From assembly GCA_965230755.1 (NCBI GenBank), contig CBDDLT010000010.1, forward strand, positions 124,001 through 188,000: a DNA stretch of 64,000 nucleotides. Direction: 5' to 3'. Each line of letters opens with the position of its first letter. The stretch's first letter is position 1. The stretch comes from DATFJT01 sp965230755 (GTDB lineage Bacteria; Bacteroidota; Bacteroidia; Chitinophagales; Saprospiraceae). A program made the translations under genes and the position numbers. A model generated the notes under the pieces. The model searched no databases. It was not told where the DNA came from and saw nothing but the letters and a program-made list of their open reading frames with translations. Below are positions 1 through 9,145 of this stretch, piece by piece.

Positions 1-2
1 AT

Positions 3-434
3 TTTCTGCCAGGTCTAGATTATACCATGGCCATTGAACAAGATATCAATGAGCAAACACTCAAACAGAGTTCCATCGGCATTTCGGTGCCTGTACGCGC
101 TTATGTTTTATCTATAGACGGCGACTGTAATTGTCCCACGTTTTCTCAGTCTTCTAATTTCTTTTCCAAAGGATTCTTTTTTGAGTTGTATACGGCCATC
201 AGAAACTTTAAGAGTGAAACGAATAACAGTGAAACTGATGATCTGAACTATTTGATAGGTTTGGGCCTAGGACTGGACATCGGAATATCTGAACAATTTA
301 CTTGTACTATATTTGCCAAAACCGGAAGGATGATCAATCAATCCATTGGTAATGAATTGGCTCCTTTCGTGAGCGAAGACGAATTAAGTAGTTTTAACAA
401 CCTCGGATTGGAATTGAAGTACTATTTAGATTGA
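3..434 (+). CDS. C-terminal part of a barrel-like envelope protein (partial)
   Basis: The frame is open from the first bases of the window, so the 5' end lies outside it; the first ATG (position 27) is probably internal. The visible part alternates short hydrophobic and polar stretches (for example YLIGLGLGLDIGI and FTCTIFAKTGRMI) and ends in LELKYYLD. That pattern suits the last strands of a small outer-membrane beta-barrel, but no specific family is recognised. It ends 22 bp before panB on the same strand and could be co-transcribed with it. Calling it a barrel is an inference from pattern only. Confidence 0.5.
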   Translation, partial: FLPGLDYTMAIEQDINEQTLKQSSIGISVPVRAYVLSIDGDCNCPTFSQSSNFFSKGFFFELYTAIRNFKSETNNSETDDLNYLIGLGLGLDIGISEQFTCTIFAKTGRMINQSIGNELAPFVSEDELSSFNNLGLELKYYLD

Positions 435-456
435 ATTTTCAATATAGATCTTATTT

Positions 457-1278
457 ATGAGTTCGTATAAATATCAGAGCACCAAGAAAGTGACAACGCA
501 TATTCTTCAAAAGATGAAGAATGAGGGAGAAAAGATATCCATGCTTACTGCATATGATTATTCTTTCGCAAAGATTTTGGATTCTGCAGGAATAGATATT
601 CTCTTAGTTGGTGATTCGGCTTCCAATGTGATGGCCGGTCATGAGACAACTTTGCCCATAACCTTAGATCAGATGATCTACCATGCCCAGAGTGTGGTTC
701 GAGGTGTAGACAGGGCTTTCATTGTGGTGGATTTGCCTTTTGGATCTTATCAAAGTAATCCCAACAAAGCACTTGAATCTGCCATTCGAATTATGAAGGA
801 GTCCGGGGCGCACGGTGTAAAGCTCGAAGGTGGGGAGGAAATTTGTAAATCTATTAAGAAAATTCTCACTGCGGGAATTCCTGTAATGGGCCACCTCGGA
901 TTGACACCTCAGTCCATTTATAAGTTCGGAACCTATACTGTTCGGGCAAAGGAAGAGATGGAGGCCAAGAAGCTTTTAAAAGATGCCAAGGTTTTGGATG
1001 ATATAGGTTGTTTTGGGATTGTCCTCGAAAAAATACCAGCAGAATTGGCTGCACAAGTTACGGCTAAAGTAAAATGTCCTGTTATTGGTATCGGTGCTGG
1101 TCCTTCTGTTGATGGTCAAGTATTGGTTACTCAGGATATGATGGGTATTACTTCTGATTTCAAACCGAGATTTCTAAGAAGATACTTGGAACTGGATCAG
1201 ATGATGAGGGACGCTACAAAGCAATACATTACAGATGTAAAAGAAGGAACTTTCCCTAATTCCGAAGAACAATATTAA
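457..1278 (+). CDS. panB: 3-methyl-2-oxobutanoate hydroxymethyltransferase
   Basis: First step of pantothenate (coenzyme A) synthesis: transfers a hydroxymethyl group from 5,10-methylene-tetrahydrofolate to 2-oxoisovalerate, giving ketopantoate, in the cytoplasm. The 273-residue length is normal for PanB. Visible signatures are LTAYDYSFAK near the N-terminus, the metal-binding Asp in LLVGDSASNVMAGHETT, the second Asp in VVDLPFGSY, the VKLEGG segment, MGHLGLTPQS, the catalytic Glu in VLEKIP, and the C-terminal IGIGAG loop. It lies 8 bp upstream of mltG, so panB-mltG-tilS probably form an operon, although the three functions are unrelated. Confidence 0.96.
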   Translation: MSSYKYQSTKKVTTHILQKMKNEGEKISMLTAYDYSFAKILDSAGIDILLVGDSASNVMAGHETTLPITLDQMIYHAQSVVRGVDRAFIVVDLPFGSYQSNPNKALESAIRIMKESGAHGVKLEGGEEICKSIKKILTAGIPVMGHLGLTPQSIYKFGTYTVRAKEEMEAKKLLKDAKVLDDIGCFGIVLEKIPAELAAQVTAKVKCPVIGIGAGPSVDGQVLVTQDMMGITSDFKPRFLRRYLELDQMMRDATKQYITDVKEGTFPNSEEQY

Positions 1279-1286
1279 TATTCTCC

Positions 1287-2303
1287 ATGAAGCGAATTTT
1301 ATATGCTCTTATTCTACTAGGAATAATCTGCAGTACTCTGGCCTATTTTGCCCTTTTTTCCGTACAGGTTAATTCAATGGAAAAAGGAGATCATCTATAT
1401 ATTACCTCAGACGAAAAAGTGGAAGATTTCTATTCTAAATTACTTCCCTATCAATCCAAGCTATCACAACTGACTCTTCCAGTTGTAGCTCAATTGATGC
1501 GCTTTGGTGATCAGTCATTGAAGGCCGGTAGGTATAACTGGACTCGCCCAATGTCCAATGTAGAACTGATTAGGTACATCCGATCGGGAAATCAGAAACC
1601 AATCAATGTCGTCGTTTTTAATGGCGAGAGCATTGAAGACCTTGCTGGAATAGCTGGAAAATATCTTGAAAAAGACAGCGTAGAGTTTTTGAAATATCTC
1701 GACGATTATGCTAGTTCAAATAACGAAAGCTATAATCAAGACAATTTTCTCAGCTTATTTATCCCGAATACCTATGAGATGTACTGGAATTGTGATCCCG
1801 AATGTTTTGTAGATCGAATGAAGCGCGAACACAATAAGTTTTGGACCGATGAAAAGCTGTCATCCATCAATAAAAACAATCTAAGTACAAAAGATGCCTA
1901 TATTCTGGCTTCGATTGTAGAAAAGGAAAGTAAGGCCAATGAGGAAAAAAAGACCATCGCTGGTGTTTACTTGAATAGATTGAAAAGAGGAATGCTTTTG
2001 CAAGCTGACCCTACTGTCGTTTTTGCTTCAGGAGAAAAAGGACTAAGAAGGGTACTTAATAAACACTTAGCCATTGACTCGCCATATAATACTTATATGT
2101 ATCCAGGGTTGCCTCCGGGACCTATCGCCATGCCATCTTTAAGTAGCCTGGAAGCGGTGATCAATCCTGAAGACCACGACTACCTCTATTTCTGTGCTAA
2201 GATTGGTTATGATGGCCAACATGAGTTTGCCAAGACTTTAGAGGCCCACAATCGCAATGCTCTGGTTTACCGCAATTGGCTTAACAGGGAAAGAATATAT
2301 TAA
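1287..2303 (+). CDS. mltG: Endolytic murein transglycosylase MltG (YceG-like)
   Basis: Inner-membrane lytic transglycosylase that cleaves nascent glycan strands and is thought to set their length. A single N-terminal membrane anchor covers about residues 5-25, followed by a periplasmic YceG domain. The conserved catalytic block LASIVEKESKANEEK, with the Glu of EKE, is followed by AGVYLNRLKRGMLLQADPTV and the late motif SPYNTYMYPGLPPGPI, all hallmarks of MltG. The 338-residue length is typical. Spacing to tilS is only 3 bp, which suggests co-transcription. Confidence 0.95.
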   Translation: MKRILYALILLGIICSTLAYFALFSVQVNSMEKGDHLYITSDEKVEDFYSKLLPYQSKLSQLTLPVVAQLMRFGDQSLKAGRYNWTRPMSNVELIRYIRSGNQKPINVVVFNGESIEDLAGIAGKYLEKDSVEFLKYLDDYASSNNESYNQDNFLSLFIPNTYEMYWNCDPECFVDRMKREHNKFWTDEKLSSINKNNLSTKDAYILASIVEKESKANEEKKTIAGVYLNRLKRGMLLQADPTVVFASGEKGLRRVLNKHLAIDSPYNTYMYPGLPPGPIAMPSLSSLEAVINPEDHDYLYFCAKIGYDGQHEFAKTLEAHNRNALVYRNWLNRERIY

Positions 2304-2306
2304 TTA

Positions 2307-3644
2307 ATGTCAAGCTTAGACGAAAGGGTTGTTCAATACTTGCAGGACCGCGGTGTTCGCAAAGATGACTTGCTAATTCTGGCAGTAAGTGGAGGTATGG
2401 ACAGCATGAGCCTAATGCATATTTTACATCGGAATAAGTACAATATCGAGGTGGTGCACATCAATTATCATCTAAGAGCAGAAGCCTCAATCCAAGATGC
2501 GAAACTGGTCGAAAAGCGATGTATCGAAAATAATATTCCATTTCGTATTTATGAGAATAGTTTAAAAGAACTGCGTTCTGGGATACAGGAAAAGGCAAGA
2601 AAAATACGATATGAAATTTTTGATACTCTTTTGAAAGAGCGCAATGCAGAGTATATCGTTGTCGCCCACCATAGGGATGATCAGCTAGAAACCTTGGTAT
2701 TCAATCTTTTCCGAGGAACAGGTATTTCCGGATTGAGCAATATGCTATTGGATGATGGTCGAATTTTGCGTCCCTTGATAAAAATTTCTAAGGAAGAAAT
2801 TGAAAGCTATGCCAAAGAAAATATGGTACTTTTTCGAGAAGATGCCAGTAATTCCAAAAATGACTATTCAAGGAATCTGATTCGAAATGAAATTCTTCCG
2901 CATTTCAAATCGCTTTTTCCTGATTATCGTCAGCGACTGCAAAAAACGGCTTCATTGATAGCTGCACAAGAATCATTGTACAAGGATTTGATTAAGTCCA
3001 GTGTAGAAAGCTGTCTTATACGAAATAGTTATTATCGAGAATACAATATTGGACAACTTAGACATCAGGATCAAGTGTCCTTGATTTTATATGAGTATTT
3101 CAAGCGATACGGCTTCACTTTTCAGCAATTCGATGATCTATTGCGATCGGCTACTTCTGAAACCAAAAGAATTCTTGCGACAGATCATAGCATTTACTTA
3201 AAAAAGGATTCCCTGTATTTCATAGAGAATAGGCATTTGAAACCACCTCAAATTGTCACGTTGAATGACTTCACTGACAACATCATTTGGGGTCCTTATT
3301 CGATAAAACTCCAACTATTGAGTTATGCAAATTATACAGAATTAAAGGCTTTTTCTTCAGCCACACTATTTCTTGACTATGATCGAATCTGCTTTCCAAT
3401 TAATATTAGGCCTTATTCAGAGGGAGATAGAATTGAGTCTATGAAAAAAGGATCTAAAAAGATCAGCGATGTATTTATCGACCATAAATATGAGCTCTTT
3501 AAGAGGAGTATTCATCCGATATTCTATTCAGAAAATCAGGCGATCTGTATACCTGAACTCACTATAAACTATAACTTGCGTCCTAACAAGCAAACGGTAA
3601 AAGTTCTTAGTATTTCAATGAATCCTGACAACTTGTGCTTTTAA
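2307..3644 (+). CDS. tilS: tRNA(Ile)-lysidine synthase
   Basis: Converts C34 of the CAU-anticodon isoleucine tRNA to lysidine using ATP and lysine, which changes its specificity from Met to Ile; cytoplasmic and normally essential. The N-terminal PP-loop ATP-binding motif SGGMDSMSLMHI starts near residue 29, followed by VAHHRDDQLETLVFNLFRGTG, the usual TilS motif, and RPLIKISKEEI. A C-terminal substrate-binding part extends to residue 445, full length for the family. It is the last gene of the plus-strand run and faces a convergent minus-strand gene. Confidence 0.96.
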   Translation: MSSLDERVVQYLQDRGVRKDDLLILAVSGGMDSMSLMHILHRNKYNIEVVHINYHLRAEASIQDAKLVEKRCIENNIPFRIYENSLKELRSGIQEKARKIRYEIFDTLLKERNAEYIVVAHHRDDQLETLVFNLFRGTGISGLSNMLLDDGRILRPLIKISKEEIESYAKENMVLFREDASNSKNDYSRNLIRNEILPHFKSLFPDYRQRLQKTASLIAAQESLYKDLIKSSVESCLIRNSYYREYNIGQLRHQDQVSLILYEYFKRYGFTFQQFDDLLRSATSETKRILATDHSIYLKKDSLYFIENRHLKPPQIVTLNDFTDNIIWGPYSIKLQLLSYANYTELKAFSSATLFLDYDRICFPINIRPYSEGDRIESMKKGSKKISDVFIDHKYELFKRSIHPIFYSENQAICIPELTINYNLRPNKQTVKVLSISMNPDNLCF

Positions 3645-3681
3645 AACAAAAAAGCAGCCCTCTAAACTGAGAACGGCTTTC
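3645..3681 (-). terminator. Intrinsic terminator for the PD40/SPOR gene
   Basis: Read on the minus strand, an imperfect hairpin closed by AAAGC/GCTTT with a CTC/GAG inner stem is followed by six T residues. It lies 21 bp past the stop codon of the minus-strand gene ending at 3702, just before the convergent tilS stop. The plus-strand reading has no T tract, so it should act mainly on the minus transcript. Confidence 0.55.
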
Positions 3682-3701
3682 AATATCTATACATTTATAA
3701 T

Positions 3702-6062
3702 TTACTTCAACTTAATATACCTATTATCAGTACCTAAAACCATAATATAAGCTCCTTTGAAGCCCATAGTTTCCGCTTTTTCTGCGATTTCCTCTGCCTC
3801 CGCTAGCTTCTCCACATTGACAATTTGGAATATGGTAAGATCATCCTTTTTATAAGAATATACTTCGCCAAGTTCAGCTGCTTTTTCTTTTTCGAACCAT
3901 CTCGCCTCCGAATAAGCACCCAATCTCACAGCATAAGGTAATGTAAACTCTTTATTGGCTTCTCTTGTATCTTCTCGTGGAGTAAAACTTTTCTTTGTCT
4001 CTTCTCCCGTTTCCTTTACTACAAAAGTCTTATCATATCCTCTCAATTCTAGCATTTTCTTGATATTTCGAACGGTTTCCTCAGTATCATAAATGCCCAA
4101 TCTCAACTTATAACTGTCTCCTTCAAATTTCGTATAAAGCGCCCCCAAGTCATCCAAATTATCATAATTACCCAGGTCCAGTTTGTCAATATCACTGAAA
4201 GAACCCAACTGGACAGAATAACCTGTTTTACCCGCTAAATCGGATACTGATTCCGGAATTACATTCTTTGATTCCGTTTGCACCTTCTCTTTTACCAAAG
4301 CAACTGCCGGTAATCGGGAGATCAATCGATCATCAGTTTTTATTTTGATTTCTTGGGTATAAAAACCGGATTTTGCAAACTCTATAATGTAAGATTGATT
4401 GGGTTCCAAAGCCAATTCGAAACTACCATTGGCATCAGAAGAGTATTCTTCAAACTCAGTGGAGTATTTCTTCATCACCTTGATGTAGACTTTTCCTTCA
4501 ACTTTACCTTCCTCATTGATCGTAACACCACTTGTAACATTCTTCTCTTCTTTCGGATAAAGGGCTATTTCAAAATACTCTCTGGATTTAGTATCGAATG
4601 GTACTTCGACCAATCCATATCCCATCTTGCCAATCGTCAAATTACACTTCACATCATTGATTGTTCTGAGACTTGTTTCACCTTGCTGATCAGTGGTTAG
4701 TTCGTTCAAAGAACAATCTCCAAAATTGATAGTGGCATCTGCAATACCGTCACCGCTTCGAGCATCTATCACTTTTATTACTACTCTCTTACCTAATCCA
4801 ACCACGGTATAGATATCCTCGTTTCCATCAAGACGTCTATTGGAAGTCAAAAAACCTGACTGCTCGATCTGATCAAATACGAAGTAATTGTCATCGAATT
4901 TCGAATTAACACCGTTCCCCATGTGATACACTTTGTCAGTGGAAGAATGGTCATCCATCTCACATCGATAAATGTCAAATCCCCCGTAACCTGGTTGAAG
5001 ATCTGAACTGAAGTACAAATCCTTACCACTGATATAAGGCGTTACCTCATTTCCCATCGTATTAATGGTAGGTCCCAAATTCTTAGGGAAGCTCCAATCA
5101 CCATCTACTTTATGACTCACGTACAAATCAAAGCCGCCAAAACCTTCGGGTCTATTCGAAGAAAAATACATCGTCGCTCCATCTTCACTCAAACAAGCCA
5201 TTCCGGTAGAAAATCCTTGCAAATTATGTTCGAAAGGTTTTAAATCTTTCCAATTACCTCTATCGTCCAAAATACCCAAGTAAAGGCTCATTTCAACCCC
5301 GGGAGTGTGTATTTGGTTAATCCCATCCAAAAAATTATTCTTGGTAACTGCCACCCATCTGCCATCTCCACTTACACCTATTGGACCTTCATTGTAATTA
5401 TTTTCGATGTCGGTCCGATAAAAAAGTGGTTGGTCCAATTCTGCAGACGATAAAGACGGCGCTACAAAAAGTTGATTCAAGGATCTACCGGCCCAATCTT
5501 CTGCTCCTTTAGTCTGAAAAACGCGCTTCATATCCGATCTCGCCGAAGCATAAACCATATAATCCTTTGCTATAAAAGTCGCACCAAAATCAGAATGTGC
5601 CGAATTGATATCGTGATAAGCTACTTTGTACGATGCAGGATCATTGAAATGCCCCTCAGAAAACTTAACTTTCCTAACGAGATAACCACCCATTTCCGGG
5701 TTCTTCACTTTCAAATTCATAGCCCACTTCAAAGCATTGGAATAGTCCCCGTTTTTCATCAGAATTTCCACATACCTTCTGATATGTTCGTCACTCTTCC
5801 AATCCAGCCCACTAGCAATTCCATAGTAGATATAGGCTGACTCATAATCAAAACTCATCCAGGCGATGTCGCCTAGTTTCCACAGACTATGAGCATTCTC
5901 CGGGTTATCTTTCAAGTACGCATCGTACATTTCTTCAGCACGATCAAAATCGCACAACTCAAAGTACTTGTCTGCCTTAACTAATTCCGAAGGATTTTGC
6001 GAGAGCAATTGGACCGTGATCATCAGTCCGAGAATTGCTAAAAAATTTTTGATAAAAACCAT
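3702..6062 (-). CDS. TPR/PD40/carboxypeptidase-regulatory/SPOR envelope protein
   Basis: Exported protein with signal peptide (about residues 1-22). TPR-like helices follow (about 25-120), then a WD40-like PD40 propeller (about 150-420) with paired blades MYFSSNRPEGFGGFDLY and LYFSSDLQPGYGGFDIY. Two carboxypeptidase-regulatory-like beta domains come next (about 428-500 and 520-590). Two C-terminal SPOR-like modules (about 613-690 and 708-786) begin GYSVQLGSFS and YAVRLGAYSE. The first half resembles T9SS-associated PorE-type proteins, which end in OmpA domains; here the end carries SPOR modules, which bind denuded peptidoglycan. The role is probably anchoring or signalling at the cell wall; the exact function is unknown. 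Confidence 0.8.
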   Translation of the reverse strand: MVFIKNFLAILGLMITVQLLSQNPSELVKADKYFELCDFDRAEEMYDAYLKDNPENAHSLWKLGDIAWMSFDYESAYIYYGIASGLDWKSDEHIRRYVEILMKNGDYSNALKWAMNLKVKNPEMGGYLVRKVKFSEGHFNDPASYKVAYHDINSAHSDFGATFIAKDYMVYASARSDMKRVFQTKGAEDWAGRSLNQLFVAPSLSSAELDQPLFYRTDIENNYNEGPIGVSGDGRWVAVTKNNFLDGINQIHTPGVEMSLYLGILDDRGNWKDLKPFEHNLQGFSTGMACLSEDGATMYFSSNRPEGFGGFDLYVSHKVDGDWSFPKNLGPTINTMGNEVTPYISGKDLYFSSDLQPGYGGFDIYRCEMDDHSSTDKVYHMGNGVNSKFDDNYFVFDQIEQSGFLTSNRRLDGNEDIYTVVGLGKRVVIKVIDARSGDGIADATINFGDCSLNELTTDQQGETSLRTINDVKCNLTIGKMGYGLVEVPFDTKSREYFEIALYPKEEKNVTSGVTINEEGKVEGKVYIKVMKKYSTEFEEYSSDANGSFELALEPNQSYIIEFAKSGFYTQEIKIKTDDRLISRLPAVALVKEKVQTESKNVIPESVSDLAGKTGYSVQLGSFSDIDKLDLGNYDNLDDLGALYTKFEGDSYKLRLGIYDTEETVRNIKKMLELRGYDKTFVVKETGEETKKSFTPREDTREANKEFTLPYAVRLGAYSEARWFEKEKAAELGEVYSYKKDDLTIFQIVNVEKLAEAEEIAEKAETMGFKGAYIMVLGTDNRYIKLK

Positions 6063-6128
6063 CTATATTCCCTTTGATAGTAATCTCAAATATAGAAAAA
6101 TTTTAATATTAAATGGCCATGAAAGCCA

Positions 6129-7544
6129 TCAATTCTGGGCGTTTTCCATCTGCTTCAACAATTCGATGACCTCTTCTAATTGATCTGAGCCTATTCTCTT
6201 AGAAACGATTTTTTTGTCTTTGTCCAAAATGTAGATCATCGGCGTACTTCTCACGTCATATACTTGCTTGTATCTCGAACGCAGATAAGGGTCGGCTGCA
6301 TTGATCCAAATGTCCATTCCCCTCTCCTTGGTCGTCTCCCAACACTCGGGTACTTTATCGGTCAATTTACTACAGACAGCAAGCACTTCAACCCCCTGGT
6401 TTTTATACTTTTCATAGAATGAAACCAACTTTGGAATACTCTTTTTACAATGTCCACAATCCGGATCCCAGAAGTAAAGAACCGTGTAATCGGCTTGTAC
6501 ATCGTACAAATCAATGGGACTACCATCACTTTTGACCAATTGGATTCTAGGAGCCGGTTTTCCGATTAGAATGGGTTCGAATTTCTTTGCATTCTTGATC
6601 ATTTTCTCCAATTGCTCATCATCTGTCCAAGGTGCTTTTCCTTGAGCATAATAGTTATTCACCAGATGAACATAAATCGCATCAAAACCTACTATTTTTG
6701 AAGAAGCATACTTGTTTAAAAAAGTAATAAGGTGATACTTAAACATATCCTCATCTCCTTCAAATTTTTCTAGCAAATTATCCAGAGTTTTTATGATACT
6801 ATCGGGAGTCTGAGGAGTCAATTTCTCCACATAATAATTGACTTTTTCATAGAAGAAAGGAGTTCGCAGTAATCTACTGTCTGTGAGGTCATATGGATCG
6901 AAATAGTGATCTCGATAATATTGATATCTTCGTTTATTTCGCTCATCCTGATCTTCTATCTCGTCAAATTCAGGTACCTCAACATTCTGACCCGACTTGA
7001 TCAGAGAAGCCAGAATAGAACCGGAATATTTTCTCACAAATCCATTTCTTTTTTCTTCCAGCTCATCACCTAGGGCTTTGAGATCCGCTTGCGCTTTTTT
7101 ATGTTCTTCAGATTTCGGATCACTATTTTTGACTATTCCGGAAAGCTCTTCCCCACGAGGTCTTATTGAAGAAACGAGTTGAATGTATTCTTGAAAGGCT
7201 TTGGTCTCTTCCTGGCCTTTGACCGTCATCTTGTTGACCTCAGCGGTATGATCTATGTTGACTTTGAATTCCTGGTCATCATTGATGATGATTTCATAGA
7301 TATTATTATCCGGTGGTAAAACTATCAGATAGACGCCTTGTTCTAAGGCTTCCTTACCGTCAAAAACATATTTTTCTCCGTCAAAAACAGCCGTATCCTT
7401 CAGGTATTGATTGTCGAGAAAGTAGTTGCCCAAAAAAAGCGTATCACTTGTATAATTTTCGATCTTGACTTCTATCTTATAGGCATCCTGTGCCATCAAC
7501 AATAATGGAAAGTTCAAAAGAAAAAAGAAAATATACTTCATCAT
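6129..7544 (-). CDS. TlpA-like thioredoxin with DUF4369-type N-terminal domain
   Basis: Exported or membrane-tethered thiol-disulfide protein. The signal peptide (about residues 1-18, ending LLLMAQ) is followed by a beta-rich domain like DUF4369 (about 20-115), a charged helical linker, and a thioredoxin/AhpC-TSA domain (about 325-465) with the active-site motif CGHC inside WDPDCGHCKKSIP near residue 360. The cis-Pro region is visible as RSTPMIYILD. This architecture is common in Bacteroidota and usually attributed to periplasmic redox maintenance or cytochrome maturation. No cytochrome genes lie nearby, so the partner is unknown. Confidence 0.88.
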   Translation of the reverse strand: MMKYIFFFLLNFPLLLMAQDAYKIEVKIENYTSDTLFLGNYFLDNQYLKDTAVFDGEKYVFDGKEALEQGVYLIVLPPDNNIYEIIINDDQEFKVNIDHTAEVNKMTVKGQEETKAFQEYIQLVSSIRPRGEELSGIVKNSDPKSEEHKKAQADLKALGDELEEKRNGFVRKYSGSILASLIKSGQNVEVPEFDEIEDQDERNKRRYQYYRDHYFDPYDLTDSRLLRTPFFYEKVNYYVEKLTPQTPDSIIKTLDNLLEKFEGDEDMFKYHLITFLNKYASSKIVGFDAIYVHLVNNYYAQGKAPWTDDEQLEKMIKNAKKFEPILIGKPAPRIQLVKSDGSPIDLYDVQADYTVLYFWDPDCGHCKKSIPKLVSFYEKYKNQGVEVLAVCSKLTDKVPECWETTKERGMDIWINAADPYLRSRYKQVYDVRSTPMIYILDKDKKIVSKRIGSDQLEEVIELLKQMENAQN

Positions 7545-7639
7545 TATTTTTGCTTTGAAATCAGTAACGCAGAAGAAAATTTATAATTTCATTTCGTCCC
7601 ACAAAATGGCTAACGAAATTCCAGATCAAAAGTTTCATT

Positions 7640-8584
7640 TTAAGAAAAAGATAAGTTTCTCGGAGGTGCCAGTAAAAATAGAACTGCCATTCGAACAGCT
7701 ACTCCATTTTCCACCTGATGGAGGATCACGGAATGTTCGGAGTCAGCCACATCATTGTCGATCTCTACCCCTCGATTCATTGGTCCGGGATGTAAGACAA
7801 TTTTGTGATCATTAATCCTGTCCAGTTTATCTCTGGTTATACCGAAATACTTGTTGTACTCCCTTTTGCTCGGGAAATACTGTATGTCCTGTCTCTCCAG
7901 TTGTATCCGCAATACGTTCACCGCATCACACCAATCCAGTGCCTCCATAACATTATAACTCACATCGACACCCAAATCAGGCAAATGATCCGGAATCAAT
8001 GTTCTGGGACCACAAACCATTACCTCGGCTCCCATTTTCTTCAGGCAGTATATATTGCTCATCGCTACCCTTGAATGCTTAATATCTCCAACAATAGCGA
8101 TCTTTTTGCCATTTAAATCACCCAAATTTTCTCGAAGCGTATAAGCATCCAGCAAGGCCTGTGTTGGATGTTCGTTGATCCCATCACCGGCATTGATGAT
8201 ATTGGCGTCGACATGTTCACTGATGAATTTGGCAGAACCAGGTTCGGGATGTCGAATCACAATCATATCCACCTTCATAGATAGAATATTGTTGACGGTA
8301 TCGAGTAGCGTCTCCCCTTTTTTAACACTGCTACTAGACGAACTGAAATTGATGGTATCCGTAGACAGTCTTTTCTCCGCTAATTCGAATGAGATCTTCG
8401 TCCGGGTGGAATTTTCGAAAAAGAGATTGGCGACAGTGATATCCCTTAAAGCAGGGACTTTTTTGATCGGTCGGTGAAGTACTTCCTTAAAATCTTTTGC
8501 CCTATCCAGAATCAGATTGACATCGTCCAGATTAAGATATTTGATTCCTAACAGATGTTCCTGACTCAGTCTATTTATCGACAT
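7640..8584 (-). CDS. pyrB: Aspartate carbamoyltransferase catalytic subunit
   Basis: Second step of de novo pyrimidine synthesis: carbamoyl phosphate plus aspartate to carbamoyl aspartate. The carbamoyl-phosphate loop FENSTRTKISFELAEKRL lies near residues 54-71; the SSSSSSVKKGE lid, GDGINEHPTQALLDAYT and LHPGPMNRGVEID are all present. The 314-residue length is normal. No pyrI regulatory subunit is adjacent. It lies 3 bp after pyrR in the same minus-strand run, the usual PyrR-PyrB arrangement. Confidence 0.96.
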   Translation of the reverse strand: MSINRLSQEHLLGIKYLNLDDVNLILDRAKDFKEVLHRPIKKVPALRDITVANLFFENSTRTKISFELAEKRLSTDTINFSSSSSSVKKGETLLDTVNNILSMKVDMIVIRHPEPGSAKFISEHVDANIINAGDGINEHPTQALLDAYTLRENLGDLNGKKIAIVGDIKHSRVAMSNIYCLKKMGAEVMVCGPRTLIPDHLPDLGVDVSYNVMEALDWCDAVNVLRIQLERQDIQYFPSKREYNKYFGITRDKLDRINDHKIVLHPGPMNRGVEIDNDVADSEHSVILHQVENGVAVRMAVLFLLAPPRNLSFS

Positions 8585-8587
8585 GAA

Positions 8588-9136
8588 CTAGATTTCTTTA
8601 CTTTTTAAAACTATGCTATTATTTCCGTCAATCGGCTCCCAATTGACTTTGATATAACTCTCATCCACTGTATCAACGACCAGCCCCGTATAATTGGCCT
8701 TAATCGGTAGCTGACGATCAAACCTCCGATCGACCAAGCACAACAAGACTACCCTATCTGCTCTGCCGTAGTTGTTGAGAGCTGTGAGCCCCGCATTGAC
8801 AGATCTACCCGTGTATAACACGTCGTCAATCAGTATTACCGTCTTCCCTTCTAAGGAAAAATTAATCTCTGTAGGATAGGTTTTAATCAGGTCATCCCCT
8901 CTTCTAAAATCATCTCTGAAAAAGCTAATGTCCAGCTTTCCACTAAGAATCGAATGCTTGGTTTCTTTCTCTATGATTTTTACCAGGCTCTCCATGAGTA
9001 TGGTTCCCCTGGGTTGTAAGCCAATGATAACGCAATCACTAAAATCTCCAAAATCCTCCAAGAGTTGGTGGGACAGTCTGTGCAAAAGGATATTGAACAG
9101 TCCCGAATCAACCAGATTTTTTTGATTACCAGACAT
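8588..9136 (-). CDS. pyrR: PyrR-type phosphoribosyltransferase / pyrimidine regulator
   Basis: Type I phosphoribosyltransferase with the PRPP-binding motif VILIDDVLYTGRSV (residues 100-113) and the PyrR-like IGLQPRGTILMESL segment. In Firmicutes PyrR is both a weak uracil phosphoribosyltransferase and an RNA-binding attenuator of pyr operons. Adjacency to pyrB supports a pyrimidine role here. No PyrR-binding anti-antiterminator was identified upstream, so RNA-based regulation is unproven. It sits 9 bp after glnS. Confidence 0.9.
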   Translation of the reverse strand: MSGNQKNLVDSGLFNILLHRLSHQLLEDFGDFSDCVIIGLQPRGTILMESLVKIIEKETKHSILSGKLDISFFRDDFRRGDDLIKTYPTEINFSLEGKTVILIDDVLYTGRSVNAGLTALNNYGRADRVVLLCLVDRRFDRQLPIKANYTGLVVDTVDESYIKVNWEPIDGNNSIVLKSKEI

Positions 9137-9145
9137 TGTATTGAT

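Noticed and set aside
7555..8477. Plus-strand ORFs opposite pyrB
   Set aside because: They are antisense shadows of a well-conserved gene with no independent start context.
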